A stretch of 64,000 bases of DNA from Woeseiaceae bacterium (lineage in GTDB: Bacteria > Pseudomonadota > Gammaproteobacteria > Steroidobacterales > Woeseiaceae), in contig JAJFKP010000044.1 in the NCBI GenBank assembly GCA_021773135.1, positions 62,001 to 126,000 of the forward strand. The letters run 5' to 3'. Below are positions 16,660 through 25,820 of this stretch, one piece after another. The stretch's first letter is position 1. Each line of letters opens with the position of its first letter. The position numbers were made by a program, and so were the translations under genes. Below the pieces are notes generated by a model. That model did not search any database. It was not told the DNA's origin and saw only the letters and a list, made by a program, of their open reading frames with translations.

Positions 16660-17442
16660 CTAGTGTCGCCGCTCGGCGAGCATCTTCTTGGTTTCGGCTA
16701 TGGCCTTCGCCGGATTCAGATTCTTCGGGCAGGTATTTGTACAATTCATAATCGTGTGGCAACGATACAGCCGGAACGGGTCATCCAGATCGTCCAGCCG
16801 TTCTCCGGTTGCCTCATCCCTGCTATCGACCAACCATCGATAGGCTGCCAGCAGTGCCGCCGGCCCGAGATAACGATCACTGTTCCACCAGTAACTCGGG
16901 CAGGCTGTCGAGCAACATGCGCAAAGAATGCAGGCAGCCGGTTCATCTATCAATTCCTGGTCTTCCTTGCTCTGCAACCGTTCCTGATCAGGCGGCGGCG
17001 GCGTGCGCGACTGCAACCAGGGTTTGACGGACGCGTACTGAGCATAAAAATTGGTCAGATCAGGCACCAGATCCTTAACTACCCCCATGTGCGGCAATGG
17101 ATAGACCTTGACGTCGCCGCTAATGCCGTCCGCCGGAACCGTGCAGGCAAGCGTATTGCGCCCGTCGATGTTCATTGCGCAGGAGCCGCAGATTCCTTCC
17201 CGGCAGGAACGTCTGAAAGTCAGGGTAGGATCAACCTCGTTCTTGATCTTGATCAGCGCATCCAGAACCATCGGCCCGCAGTTATCCATGTCCACTTCGT
17301 AAGTGTCCATGCAGGGATTGTCACCACTGCCGGGACTGTATCGATAGACGACGAAGCGGCGCACATTGCCCGCGCCGTTTTTTACCGGGAAATGCCTGCC
17401 TTTCCTGATTCTGGAATTCGGTGGAAGTCTGAACTCAGCCAA
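16660..17442 (-). CDS. sdhB: Succinate dehydrogenase iron-sulfur subunit SdhB
   Basis: The 260-residue subunit passes electrons from FAD to quinone. The N-terminal ferredoxin domain has the [2Fe-2S] cysteines ([10 protein letters not shown] plus Cys at Leu-Ala-Cys). The C-terminal domain has the [4Fe-4S] set Cys-Ile-Leu-Cys-Ala-Cys-Cys and the [3Fe-4S]/[4Fe-4S] set from Cys-His-Thr-Ile-Met-Asn-Cys to Thr-Cys-Pro-Lys. The N-terminal extension Ala-Glu-Phe-x-Leu-Pro-x-Asn-Ser-Arg-Ile is typical of the alphaproteobacterial/mitochondrial-type subunit. The start is TTG at 17442: a stop codon stands directly before it, and GGAG lies seven bases upstream. Confidence 0.97.
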   Translation of the reverse strand: MAEFRLPPNSRIRKGRHFPVKNGAGNVRRFVVYRYSPGSGDNPCMDTYEVDMDNCGPMVLDALIKIKNEVDPTLTFRRSCREGICGSCAMNIDGRNTLACTVPADGISGDVKVYPLPHMGVVKDLVPDLTNFYAQYASVKPWLQSRTPPPPDQERLQSKEDQELIDEPAACILCACCSTACPSYWWNSDRYLGPAALLAAYRWLVDSRDEATGERLDDLDDPFRLYRCHTIMNCTNTCPKNLNPAKAIAETKKMLAERRH

Positions 17443-17463
17443 CTATTTCTCCAATTCAGCCGC

Positions 17464-19248
17464 TTAGTAAACACGCGCTTTAGGCGGTATAAATTCGACT
17501 TCGTCCGTCATCGTTACCAAGTGCACGGGTCTGTCGCCAAAGGTTACAGCGCCGTCCTGATCAAGCCAGGACAGCGAGTGGTTCATCCAGTACTCATCGT
17601 CACGATCCGGGAAGTCCTCGCGGGCATGTGCGCCGCGACTCTCCTGCCTGCGCGCGGCTGATTCAATGGTCGTGCGCGCATTCTGCAGCAGATTTTCCAA
17701 CTCCATTGTTTCAATGAGATCCGTATTCCAGATCATTGACCGGTCTGCAACCTGCACATCGGCAAATGAGGTGTAAGTTTCCTGCAATAGAGTGACGCCC
17801 TCATCCAGCGTTTCACCGGTACGAAAAACCGCCGCATGATTCTGCATGACCTTCTGCATTTCGAGTCGAATTTCGGCTGTTGGCCGGTTACCGTCGGCGT
17901 GTCGTAGCCGGTCGATCCTGGCAACGCTGTTTTGCCCCGCCTCCGCGGGTAAATTCCTGTGGCGTGAATCCGGCTGCATCGTTGCGGCACAATGATGTGC
18001 CGCTGAGCGGCCGAAAACCACGAGATCCAGCAATGAATTTGAGCCGAGCCGGTTTGCGCCGTGCACCGACACACATGCAGCTTCACCGACCGCCATCAGC
18101 CCGGGCACAACCGATTCGGGATCGCCATCTTTAAGTGTGACGACCTCGCCGCTGTAGTTCGTTGGAATGCCGCCCATGTTGTAGTGCACCGTAGGCAACA
18201 CCGGAATAGGTTCTTTCCCGACATCCACGCCGGCGAAAATCCGCGCCGATTCTGCGATGCCCGGCAATCGCTCCTCGATGACGTCCGGCCCCAGGTGCTC
18301 CAGGTGCAGGTGAATGTGATCGTTCTCGGCGCCGACACCACGACCTTCCCGGATTTCTATGGTCATTGACCGACTGACCACATCTCTTGACGCCAGGTCT
18401 TTCGCGTTTGGCGCATAGCGTTCCATGAATCGCTCGCCGTCCGAGTTGGTCAGGTAACCGCCTTCACCGCGAACGCCCTCGGTGATCAGGCAGCCGGCGC
18501 CATATATGCCCGTAGGATGGAACTGGACGAATTCCATGTCCTGCAGCGGCAAGCCGGCCCGCAGGATCATGGCATTTCCATCGCCGGTGCACGTGTGTGC
18601 TGACGTGCAGGAAAAATAGGCGCGCCCGTAACCGCCAGTCGCCAGGATCACCTGATGCGATCTGAAGCGATGCAAGCGGCCGGTTGCCAGGTCAATTGCG
18701 ACGACGCCACGGCACTGTCCGTCCTCCATCATCAGGTCTACCGCAAAATACTCGATAAAAAATTCCGCGTCGTGTTTGAGCGACTGCTGATACAGAGTGT
18801 GCAACATCGCGTGACCGGTGCGATCCGCCGCTGCACAGGTGCGGTGCGCAGTGCCCTCGCCAAATCGCGTCGTCATGCCGCCGAATGGCCGCTGATATAT
18901 TTTGCCGTCTTCGGTACGCGAAAACGGTACGCCGTAGTGCTCAAGCTCTATGACCGCATCGGGCGCTTCTTTGCACATGTACTCGATGGCGTCCTGGTCA
19001 CCCAGCCAATCAGAGCCTTTGACGGTGTCATACATATGCCAGCGCCAGTCATCCTCACCCATGTTGCCAAGCGCAGCGCTGATGCCGCCTTGCGCCGCGA
19101 CCGTATGACTTCGGGTTGGGAACACCTTCGTTATGCAGGCCGTTTTGAATCCTGTCTCGGCAAGACCAAAGGTTGCGCGCAAACCGGCACCGCCGGCACC
19201 AACCACCACAACGTCGTAGCTGTGGTCGATAAATTCGTAGTCACTCAT
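17464..19248 (-). CDS. sdhA: Succinate dehydrogenase flavoprotein subunit SdhA
   Basis: The 594-residue flavoprotein oxidises succinate to fumarate at the cytoplasmic face of the inner membrane. Visible are the FAD-binding Gly-Ala-Gly-Gly-Ala-Gly-Leu-Arg, the flavin-linking region [10 protein letters not shown], and the substrate-site block ending His-Arg-Thr-Cys. The sequence is of mitochondrial/alphaproteobacterial type (Tyr-Met-Cys-Lys-Glu-Ala-Pro). The frame is open 17 codons upstream. The ATG at 19248 fits the family and overlaps the sdhD stop as ATGA. About 20 bases separate it from sdhB. Confidence 0.97.
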   Translation of the reverse strand: MSDYEFIDHSYDVVVVGAGGAGLRATFGLAETGFKTACITKVFPTRSHTVAAQGGISAALGNMGEDDWRWHMYDTVKGSDWLGDQDAIEYMCKEAPDAVIELEHYGVPFSRTEDGKIYQRPFGGMTTRFGEGTAHRTCAAADRTGHAMLHTLYQQSLKHDAEFFIEYFAVDLMMEDGQCRGVVAIDLATGRLHRFRSHQVILATGGYGRAYFSCTSAHTCTGDGNAMILRAGLPLQDMEFVQFHPTGIYGAGCLITEGVRGEGGYLTNSDGERFMERYAPNAKDLASRDVVSRSMTIEIREGRGVGAENDHIHLHLEHLGPDVIEERLPGIAESARIFAGVDVGKEPIPVLPTVHYNMGGIPTNYSGEVVTLKDGDPESVVPGLMAVGEAACVSVHGANRLGSNSLLDLVVFGRSAAHHCAATMQPDSRHRNLPAEAGQNSVARIDRLRHADGNRPTAEIRLEMQKVMQNHAAVFRTGETLDEGVTLLQETYTSFADVQVADRSMIWNTDLIETMELENLLQNARTTIESAARRQESRGAHAREDFPDRDDEYWMNHSLSWLDQDGAVTFGDRPVHLVTMTDEVEFIPPKARVY

Positions 19249-19631
19249 AGCGAACCGCCCAGCGCGACCTTGAGCACGGCCAGGACGGCTGCCACACACA
19301 GAAAAACATGGACAAACTTGTTTGACAGCAGCGCAAAAATTTTCAATGCAGGGCCGTGTATGTAATCTTCAACAATGACCTGTACGCCCAGGAGCGAATG
19401 CCACGCCAGCGTAATACTTGCCAGGAGCAGCATCACTGCGTTCATCGGAGCGCCAATCCAGCGATATAAATCACCGCGTGAATAACTTTCCAATCCTGCC
19501 AGCGAGATCAGAAACCAGGCGCCAAGGATCAACAACGCGACCGCTGTGACCCGTTGCATCCACCAATGATCGGTTCCTTCTTTTGCGGAGCCTGATCCCA
19601 GGACCCGCGACAGCGGCGATCGTAAACTCAT
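19245..19631 (-). CDS. sdhD: Succinate dehydrogenase membrane anchor SdhD
   Basis: The 128-residue protein has three predicted membrane segments (about residues 28-48, 60-80 and 102-122). The motif [14 protein letters not shown], characteristic of the anchor family, stands before the last segment. With SdhC it forms the heme- and quinone-binding membrane domain of complex II. It starts 15 bases after sdhC and ends inside the sdhA start. Confidence 0.92.
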   Translation of the reverse strand: MSLRSPLSRVLGSGSAKEGTDHWWMQRVTAVALLILGAWFLISLAGLESYSRGDLYRWIGAPMNAVMLLLASITLAWHSLLGVQVIVEDYIHGPALKIFALLSNKFVHVFLCVAAVLAVLKVALGGSL

Positions 19632-19646
19632 TTCTGCATCTGCTCC

Positions 19647-20021
19647 CTAGATTGCCAGCCAATAGCCGACAGTCATTAACACTGCCGCCGCGAGTACGAC
19701 CCACGCTGATGTATCTGCTTGCTGCTTTTCGAACATTCTTCCCGTGTCCCAGACCAAATGACGCACGCCGTTTGCAAAATGAAAGGAGAACGAAAACAGC
19801 CAACCAAGCAACAATATCTGCCCGATAAAGCTTTGCATTGCCGTCGCAAGTGTCTCGTACGGAATGGCGTTCCAGGCAATAGCCTGTAGCCAGACTACGA
19901 ATGCCACCAGTCCCACCGACAACGCAAACCCCGTCATTCTGTGCAGAATGGACAAAGTCATCGTGATGGGCCAGCGATAGATCGTCAGGTGCGGTGAGAG
20001 CGGTCGCTCTTCTTTACTCAT
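19647..20021 (-). CDS. sdhC: Succinate dehydrogenase cytochrome b556 subunit SdhC
   Basis: The 124-residue membrane protein has three hydrophobic segments and the family signature Ser-Ile-Leu-His-Arg-Met-Thr-Gly. The region Phe-His-Phe-Ala-Asn-Gly-Val-Arg-His-Leu-x-Trp-Asp contains the candidate heme ligand histidine. The N-terminal Arg-Pro-Leu-Ser-Pro-His-Leu-Thr-Ile-Tyr is typical. It follows a small SDHAF4-like gene by 40 bases and precedes sdhD, so the order is SDHAF4-like, C, D, A, B, SdhE, YgfX. Confidence 0.95.
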   Translation of the reverse strand: MSKEERPLSPHLTIYRWPITMTLSILHRMTGFALSVGLVAFVVWLQAIAWNAIPYETLATAMQSFIGQILLLGWLFSFSFHFANGVRHLVWDTGRMFEKQQADTSAWVVLAAAVLMTVGYWLAI

Positions 20022-20061
20022 GTCCTGCCTTTGCTGTCATCTGTCTTGCTTGAGGGCAGTG

Positions 20062-20241
20062 CTAAAAATCGATGCACCGTCCGTGTTTCTCCCAATCTCC
20101 GTAGCGCGTTGGGTCCGGTCCCTTCCGTCCTCCGATTTCTTTCGGTAGTCCTTTACCTGCGCTCGAGTCCGTCGCATCATTGTCCGTAGGTTGGGTGGAC
20201 GAGACTTCGGTGTCGGGTGCCTTGTCCTGATTGTTCATCAT
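20062..20241 (-). CDS. SDHAF4-like succinate dehydrogenase assembly factor (DUF1674)
   Basis: The last 26 residues of this 59-residue protein match the DUF1674 signature: Lys-Glu-Ile-Gly-Gly-Arg-Lys-Gly-Pro-x-Pro-Thr-Arg-Tyr-Gly-Asp-Trp-Glu, then Gly-Arg-Cys-x-Asp-Phe at the very end. In mitochondria the homologue SDHAF4 binds flavinylated SDHA and protects it before assembly with SDHB. The N-terminal half is acidic and looks disordered. Two adjacent ATGs (20241, 20238) are the likely start, only nine bases from the divergent ygfZ ATG. The frame continues further upstream, but that part would overlap ygfZ coding. Confidence 0.85.
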   Translation of the reverse strand: MMNNQDKAPDTEVSSTQPTDNDATDSSAGKGLPKEIGGRKGPDPTRYGDWEKHGRCIDF

Positions 20242-20250
20242 GCGCGAAGT

Positions 20251-20943
20251 ATGCCAGAGGTAGCCTCCCAGTTGTACAAACAAATCACAGTCGCCGGCAC
20301 AGACGCCGTCCAGTTTTTGCAGGGGCAACTTACCCAGGATGTCAGTTTACTGACGACTGCGGGGCAGTTACCGGCAGCGTGGTGCAACCCCAAAGGCCGG
20401 GTCATTGCGACTCTGCGCCTGCTCGCAGCCGATGCCGCTATCTGGCTGGTCGTACCGGCAGATCTGCAGCAGTCGTTGCTCAAAAGATTGCAGATGTATC
20501 GCCTGCGTTCCGCTGTGGATTTTGTAACAAATTGTGAAGACTGGAGGGAACGAATAGACCCTGACGATGCTGACTCGACAAAGCTGATATTGGCAGGAGT
20601 ACCGACAATCGATGCCAGTAACAGTGAAAAATTCACACCACACATGCTTAACCTCGACAAACTTGGGGCCATCAGTTTCACGAAAGGCTGTTACACCGGA
20701 CAGGAGGTAGTGGCACGAACCGAGAACCTGGGCAAAAGCAAGCGCCGCCTGATGCGCTATCGCGCCGACCAATACGGACTGGCAGTCGGGGACAAATTGA
20801 CCCTGGCCGGGAAGTCCGTGGGGGAAATTGTCAACCTGTCCGGCCAGGAACTGCTCGCGGTAACGCCCGTCGAAATCCACGCCGAGACTTTGACCTGCGG
20901 CAAGTTAAAGACAACGCCGATGGGCTTGCCGTACGACATTTAA
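20251..20943 (+). CDS. ygfZ: YgfZ-type folate-binding iron-sulfur maintenance protein, compact form
   Basis: YgfZ (relative of human IBA57) uses tetrahydrofolate and is needed for some Fe-S enzymes such as MiaB. The 230-residue product has the N-terminal GcvT-like segment (Phe-Leu-Gln-Gly-Gln-Leu-Thr-Gln-Asp-Val) and the diagnostic Lys-Gly-Cys-Tyr-Thr-Gly-Gln-Glu at residues 145-152. It is much shorter than the E. coli protein (about 326 residues); the region between these motifs is shortened. The ATG at 20251 begins right before conserved sequence, although the frame extends 20 codons upstream. It is divergent from the sdh operon and may support the same Fe-S/respiratory function. Confidence 0.88.
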   Translation: MPEVASQLYKQITVAGTDAVQFLQGQLTQDVSLLTTAGQLPAAWCNPKGRVIATLRLLAADAAIWLVVPADLQQSLLKRLQMYRLRSAVDFVTNCEDWRERIDPDDADSTKLILAGVPTIDASNSEKFTPHMLNLDKLGAISFTKGCYTGQEVVARTENLGKSKRRLMRYRADQYGLAVGDKLTLAGKSVGEIVNLSGQELLAVTPVEIHAETLTCGKLKTTPMGLPYDI

Positions 20944-20993
20944 GCTTCCCGCAATCCCGGCACATACTGAAGAGCACGAATGTTACCGTAGCG

Positions 20994-21404
20994 CTACATC
21001 CGCAGTGCCATGCCCACAGACGCGGGAGTCGTAAATTCAAACCCGAATTTCTGGTACAACTGCGCGGCGTCTCCGTCCGCAATCAGGCTGACGTAAGCTG
21101 AAGGCGGCGCATTGGCCTGCAGGTAGTCAAGCAATGCCGCCATGATCCGCTGGCCAATGCCGCGACGCTGCCAATCCGGGCGCACTGCCATGTCAACAAC
21201 CTCAAAATTGCAGCCGCCATCCCCCACGATTCGACCCATACCTATGAGCGCACCGTCTATTCGAACACAAACGGCAAACAGCGAGTTAGGCAAGCCGAGT
21301 TCTGCGGCCTGCGGCGATTTGGGGCTGAGCCCGGCCGCAACGCGGAGTGCCCTGTATTCGTTTGCAGCAGGTATTTCCTCAGCGAGATGATATTGCGTCG
21401 TCAT
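20994..21404 (-). CDS. GNAT-family N-acetyltransferase
   Basis: The 136-residue protein is a single GNAT domain. Motif A is visible as Val-Arg-Pro-Asp-Trp-Gln-Arg-Arg-Gly-Ile-Gly-Gln-Arg-Ile near residue 82 (the acetyl-CoA pyrophosphate loop). The ending Ala-Gln-Leu-Tyr-Gln-Lys-Phe-Gly-Phe-Glu is typical of the last strand/helix of small GNATs. The substrate is unknown. The ATG at 21404 is favoured because upstream codons overlap the lysS end and do not look conserved. It converges on ygfZ with a 50-base gap and may be co-transcribed with lysS. Confidence 0.85.
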   Translation of the reverse strand: MTTQYHLAEEIPAANEYRALRVAAGLSPKSPQAAELGLPNSLFAVCVRIDGALIGMGRIVGDGGCNFEVVDMAVRPDWQRRGIGQRIMAALLDYLQANAPPSAYVSLIADGDAAQLYQKFGFEFTTPASVGMALRM

Positions 21405-21435
21405 AGGACGATGAGTCTGCACAGCATTAATGCAG

Positions 21436-22938
21436 TCAGTCAAGAATCTCCGGTCGCATGTGTGGAAACAAGAGTACGTCACGTATTGACGGCGCATCTG
21501 TCAGCAACATAACGAGCCGGTCGATTCCGAGGCCCAGGCCAGCCGTCGGTGGCAACCCGTATTCAAGCGCACGAATATAGTCGGCGTCGTACACGAGTGC
21601 CTCGTCGTCGCCCGCGCTGCGATTTTCGGCCTGCGCTCGGAAACGGGATTCCTGATCTTCAGGATCATTCAGCTCCGAAAATCCGTTTGCTATCTCTCGA
21701 CCGCCAATAAACAACTCGAAACGGTCCGTCACGAACGGATCTGCGTCGTTGCGGCGAGACAGCGGCGATACCTCCGTTGGGTATTGCGTGACAAAGGTCG
21801 GCTGTCGCAGCTGCTCTTCGCCTGTCTTCTCGAATATTTCGATCTGCAGTTTGCCACTTCCGTAGTTGTCGTCGATCTTGATGCCAAGTTCGGACGCTAC
21901 GCTAACCAGGTAATCCCGATCACGGATTTTCGACTGATCAATCGTCGGGTTGAACTTTACGATGACCTCTTCCACAGTCAGCCGATCGAATGGTTTCGAG
22001 AAGTCGTACGATTCCGACTGGTACGTCACCCTGGATGTGCCAAGCACAGATTCCGACATACCCTTGAGCAGCGCCTCGATCATAACAATGAGATCTTCGT
22101 AATCAGCGTAAGCACGGTATAGCTCCAGCATCGTGAATTCCGGGTTATGCTGCGTCGAAACCCCTTCGTTACGGAAATTGCGATTGATTTCGTAGACTCG
22201 CTCAAAGCCACCCACTGTCAAGCGCTTGAGGTTTAGCTCCGGGGCGACACGGAGATAGAGCTCCATATCGAGCGCATTGTGATGTGTCTTAAACGGCCGC
22301 GCGATCGCGCCGCCAGGCGTTGTCTGCATCATTGGCGTTTCAACTTCGAGATAGTCCTGCGAATCGAGAAAAGCGCGAATGTAGGCGACCACCTGCGAAC
22401 GAATGCGAAAAGTATTCCGACTTTCTTCATTCATGATCAGGTCGACATAGCGACGACGATAGCGCGTTTCCTGATCACTTAGGCCATGAAATTTTTCCGG
22501 GAGCGGTCGCAAGGATTTGGTCAGGAGGCGTACCTGATCAGCCATGACGGTCAGTTCACCTGTTTTGGTTTTGAACAGGCTTCCTGTGGCACCCAGGATA
22601 TCGCCGACATCCCATTTCTTGAACGATTGATAAACGCCCTCGTCGAGTCGGTCCCGTTCGAGTCGAATTTGTATTTGCCCGGTCCGATCCTGCAGCTTAA
22701 TGAAGCTGGCTTTGCCCATTACGCGTTTCACCAGCATCCGTCCGGAAACGCTCACGCGGACATTTTCCTCCCGCAGGTGATCGTCTTCGTGTTTGCCATA
22801 GCTCTGGTGCAATTCCTCGGCCAGTGCATTACGCCGAAAGTCATTGGGGAATGCATTGCCTCCTTCCCGCAGTGCATCAAGCTTGCGTCGACGCTCGGCT
22901 ATCAGCGCATTTTCGTCCTGTTTTTCCTGGTCGTTCAC
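21436..22938 (-). CDS. lysS: Lysyl-tRNA synthetase, class II
   Basis: The 500-residue protein has an N-terminal OB-fold anticodon-binding domain (about 55-150) and a class II catalytic core. Motif 2 is seen at [14 protein letters not shown] and motif 3 at Gly-Leu-Gly-Leu-Gly-Ile-Asp-Arg-Leu. It charges tRNA-Lys. The start is GTG at 22938, directly adjacent to the prfB TAA, with zero spacing. prfB-lysS coupling is conserved in gammaproteobacteria. Confidence 0.97.
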   Translation of the reverse strand: MNDQEKQDENALIAERRRKLDALREGGNAFPNDFRRNALAEELHQSYGKHEDDHLREENVRVSVSGRMLVKRVMGKASFIKLQDRTGQIQIRLERDRLDEGVYQSFKKWDVGDILGATGSLFKTKTGELTVMADQVRLLTKSLRPLPEKFHGLSDQETRYRRRYVDLIMNEESRNTFRIRSQVVAYIRAFLDSQDYLEVETPMMQTTPGGAIARPFKTHHNALDMELYLRVAPELNLKRLTVGGFERVYEINRNFRNEGVSTQHNPEFTMLELYRAYADYEDLIVMIEALLKGMSESVLGTSRVTYQSESYDFSKPFDRLTVEEVIVKFNPTIDQSKIRDRDYLVSVASELGIKIDDNYGSGKLQIEIFEKTGEEQLRQPTFVTQYPTEVSPLSRRNDADPFVTDRFELFIGGREIANGFSELNDPEDQESRFRAQAENRSAGDDEALVYDADYIRALEYGLPPTAGLGLGIDRLVMLLTDAPSIRDVLLFPHMRPEILD

Positions 22939-24034
22939 TTAAAGTCCCTGTTTGAGGCTAGCCTCAATAAAATTATCCAATCCGCCATCCAGCACTGCCT
23001 GAGTGTTACCGGTTTCGACACCGGTACGCAAATCCTTAATGCGGCTCTGGTCGAGCACATAGGACCGTATCTGACTACCCCAGCCGACGTCCGCCTTGCT
23101 GTCTTCAACTTCGGATGCCTTTGCACGCCGTGCCTGCAGTTCAAGTTCATAGAGTTTGGCTTTCAGCTGCTTCATTGCAGTGGCTTTGTTCTTGTGCTGC
23201 GACCGGTCGTTCTGGCACTGGACTACCGTGCTGGTTGGTAAGTGCGTGATGCGTACCGCTGATTCTGTGCGGTTAACGTGCTGTCCACCGGCACCACTAG
23301 CGCGATATACGTCGATGCGCAGGTCAGATGGGTCTATTTCGATATCAATATCATCCGCAACCTCTGGCGAAACGAATACAGATGCAAACGAGGTATGGCG
23401 CCGATTGCCGGAATCAAACGGAGATTTTCGTACCAGGCGATGCACACCGGTTTCTGTTCTTAACCAACCGTATACGTAATCGCCCGATACCCGCACGGTC
23501 GCACTTTTTAGCCCGGCGACTTCGCCTGCAGAAGCCTCAATAATCTCTGTTTTGAACGAGTGCGCTTCTGCCCAGCGCAGGTACATGCGCAGCAGCATTT
23601 CCGCCCAATCCTGCGCTTCCGTACCGCCAGCGCCAGACTGAATTTCCAAAAAGGCATCGTTCGGATCCAGCTCGCCGGCAAACATGCGTCGAAATTCAAG
23701 GCTATTGATCTGTTTCGCATAGCCGTCCAGATCTTTCGATAGCTCGGCAACTGTTTCCGCGTCCTCTTCTTCAACGGCAAGTGCCAGGAGTTCACCTGCG
23801 TCAGCAAGTCCGCTGGTCAGGTTTTCCAGGACCAGCACCACCGCTTCGAGTTGCGCTCTTTCCCTGCCTAACGCCTGCGCGCGTTCCGGGTCATTCCAAA
23901 CATCCGGTTCTTCCAGCTCCCGGCCGACTTCGGTCAGTCGTTCTGCCTTACCATCGTAGTCAAAGATACCCCCTTAACGCGCTGGTGCGTTCGGCAAGGT
24001 CGGTCATTTGCTGCTTGATCTGGCTGGTTTCCAT
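22939..24034 (-). CDS. prfB: Peptide chain release factor 2 (programmed +1 frameshift)
   Basis: RF2 reads UGA and UAA stops. The gene is in two frames. Codons 1-24 run from the ATG at 24034 to CTT (23965-23963), followed by in-frame TGA (23962-23960). Shifting +1 gives GAC and 340 further residues, for a total of 364. The second part contains the specificity tripeptide Ser-Pro-Phe and the catalytic Gly-Gly-Gln in Gly-Ala-Gly-Gly-Gln-His-Val-Asn. The protein length and both ends match the family, so this is the normal autoregulated gene, not a pseudogene. It follows recJ and abuts lysS. Confidence 0.97.
23960..23975 (-). promoter_or_regulatory. RF2 programmed +1 frameshift site
   Basis: The minus strand reads AAGGGGGTATCTTTGAC here. 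It has a Shine-Dalgarno-like AGGGGG, three bases of spacer, and CTT followed by the in-frame TGA and C. This is the same core as the E. coli prfB site. When RF2 is scarce the ribosome pauses at TGA and slips forward one base, giving negative feedback on RF2 level. Confidence 0.95.
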
Positions 24035-24110
24035 GATGTCTGTTACTTGTCGGCTGGCTCGGCTGCTGCAAAAAAGACGCGCGATGTTAGCACGTCGGCG
24101 CGATGTGAAT

Positions 24111-25820
24111 TCACATGTTGACGATTTGTTCCACTATCAATTGCGGTGTTTCAAAGCCGCGAAATTCGTTTACATCGAGCCGATAGGTTAGCTGCACGGC
24201 GCCGCGATAGGCTGGCCCCGCCTGATTGAATGCTATTGCATCGACGATTGCCCCGCCGGCTGCCGGCCGCACACGCAGCTTCAGGTGGTTCTCACCTACC
24301 GTGCGCTGTTCGTCGATTTCGAAAACTCCGCTGAACACAGGTTCCGGAAACCCGGCTCCCCACGGTCCGGCTTCTCTCAATACCCGCGCAAATCTGAGGT
24401 TCATTGCGTCCGCAGGCAACTCCCCATCAGTGGTTAAAGCGCCGCTCAAATCTGCGTCTGGATATAGTTCTCCAAGTTTTCGCGCGGCGAGATCTGCGAA
24501 AGCCTGGAAGTTTTCCTGGCGCAGATTCAGTCCAGCGGCCATCGCATGTCCACCAAAGCGGATAATCAGTCCGGGCGCGGAACTCGCGACAGACTCCAGC
24601 AGATCACGAACATGCACGCCGGGCACGGACCTGGCGGATCCTTTCAGCAGGTCATCGTCCTCGCGTGCAAACGCGATGACCGGTCGGTCGAATCGCTCCC
24701 GTACGCGTGCCGCAATAAGTCCTACTACACCCTGATGCCAATCGGGATCGTAAAGGCAGACGCAACCCGGTAAGTTTGTCGCATCCATTTTCTCGACGTA
24801 AGCGAATGCCTCGTCACGCATTCTTGTTTCAATCTCTTTGCGCTCGCGATTAATACCGTCCAAGGTCGATGCGATCGTATCTGCCACGGAGTCGCTGTCA
24901 GTTAACAGACATTCGATGCCGACTGACATGTCTTCAAGACGGCCCGCCGCATTCAGTCGCGGACCGACGACGAACCCAAGGTCCGTGCTGACCGCCCTGG
25001 CGGGATCACGCCGGGCCTGTCTGAAGAGTGCCCTAATGCCTGGCACAGAACGGCCGGCGCGAATGCGGGCGATTCCCTGCTGAACCAGAATACGGTTGTT
25101 CCAATCGAGCCGGACCACGTCCGCAATGGTGCCGAGTGCTACCAGGTCAAGGAAGGTTGCGGGAATTTTGGCAGCGCCAGTCATGCCCTGACTTTCGAGC
25201 GCCCTGCCCAGCGCTGCCATCAGGTAAAAAGCGACACCGACGCCAGCGAGGTGCGGACTCTCGAATTCCACACCGACCAGATTGGGGTTTACCATTGCAT
25301 CTGCTGCTGGCAACACTTTTCCAGGCAAATGGTGATCCGTAATCAGTACTTTCATGCCAAGGCTGTGCGCCCGCGACACGCCCTCGACACTGGAAACGCC
25401 ATTGTCGACCGTTACCAGGAGAGCCGGGCTACGTTTGGCCGCAACGTCGACAATCTCCGGCGTCAACCCGTAACCAAACTTGAATCGATTCGGAACGATG
25501 TAATCGACGTCATTGATGCCGAAAGCGCTCAAACATCGAATGACGAGCGCTGTGCTGGTTGCCCCGTCGGCATCGAAATCGCCGACGACAATGATGCGTC
25601 TGTCAGCATGTGCGAGCAGCAACTCCACAGCGGCGTCAATGCCGCTCAATGAACTGACAGGCGCGAGATTTCGCAGTCCGTAGCTCAGCTGCGCTTTACT
25701 GGAAATGCCGCGCGACCTATACAGTCGATTCAAGACAGGGTCTGCTGCAACAGCGGTTGCTGACGGGGCGCCGCCAGGGGCAGCTCTGAGCCGGATCGGT
25801 CGCACCCGTGGTTCACTCAT
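24111..25820 (-). CDS. recJ: Single-stranded-DNA-specific exonuclease RecJ
   Basis: RecJ degrades single-stranded DNA 5' to 3' in RecF-pathway recombination and mismatch repair. The 569-residue product has the DHH-family motifs Gly-Asp-Phe-Asp-Ala-Asp-Gly (usual form Gly-Asp-Tyr-Asp-Ala-Asp-Gly) and Ile-Thr-Asp-His-His. The DHHA1 motif Arg-Phe-Gly-Gly-His-Ala-Met-Ala-Ala-Gly follows, then a C-terminal OB fold. The ATG at 25820 overlaps the upstream rpfE-like gene by eight bases; a longer frame exists but would overlap much more. It is followed by prfB after about 75 bases. Confidence 0.95.
   Translation of the reverse strand: MSEPRVRPIRLRAAPGGAPSATAVAADPVLNRLYRSRGISSKAQLSYGLRNLAPVSSLSGIDAAVELLLAHADRRIIVVGDFDADGATSTALVIRCLSAFGINDVDYIVPNRFKFGYGLTPEIVDVAAKRSPALLVTVDNGVSSVEGVSRAHSLGMKVLITDHHLPGKVLPAADAMVNPNLVGVEFESPHLAGVGVAFYLMAALGRALESQGMTGAAKIPATFLDLVALGTIADVVRLDWNNRILVQQGIARIRAGRSVPGIRALFRQARRDPARAVSTDLGFVVGPRLNAAGRLEDMSVGIECLLTDSDSVADTIASTLDGINRERKEIETRMRDEAFAYVEKMDATNLPGCVCLYDPDWHQGVVGLIAARVRERFDRPVIAFAREDDDLLKGSARSVPGVHVRDLLESVASSAPGLIIRFGGHAMAAGLNLRQENFQAFADLAARKLGELYPDADLSGALTTDGELPADAMNLRFARVLREAGPWGAGFPEPVFSGVFEIDEQRTVGENHLKLRVRPAAGGAIVDAIAFNQAGPAYRGAVQLTYRLDVNEFRGFETPQLIVEQIVNM

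Noticed and set aside
16663-17661. 332-codon plus-strand frame opposite sdhB and the end of sdhA
   Set aside because: It is antisense to two conserved genes, has no ribosome-binding site and no recognisable domain.
18655-19365. 236-codon plus-strand frame opposite sdhA/sdhD
   Set aside because: It is a shadow of the strongly conserved sdhA frame.
22486-23241. 251-codon plus-strand frame opposite lysS and prfB
   Set aside because: Both opposite-strand genes are complete and conserved; the frame shows only shadow-like composition.
22939-24034. prfB as a frameshifted pseudogene
   Set aside because: The break is at the universal RF2 recoding site and both halves are intact, so this is a normal regulated gene.
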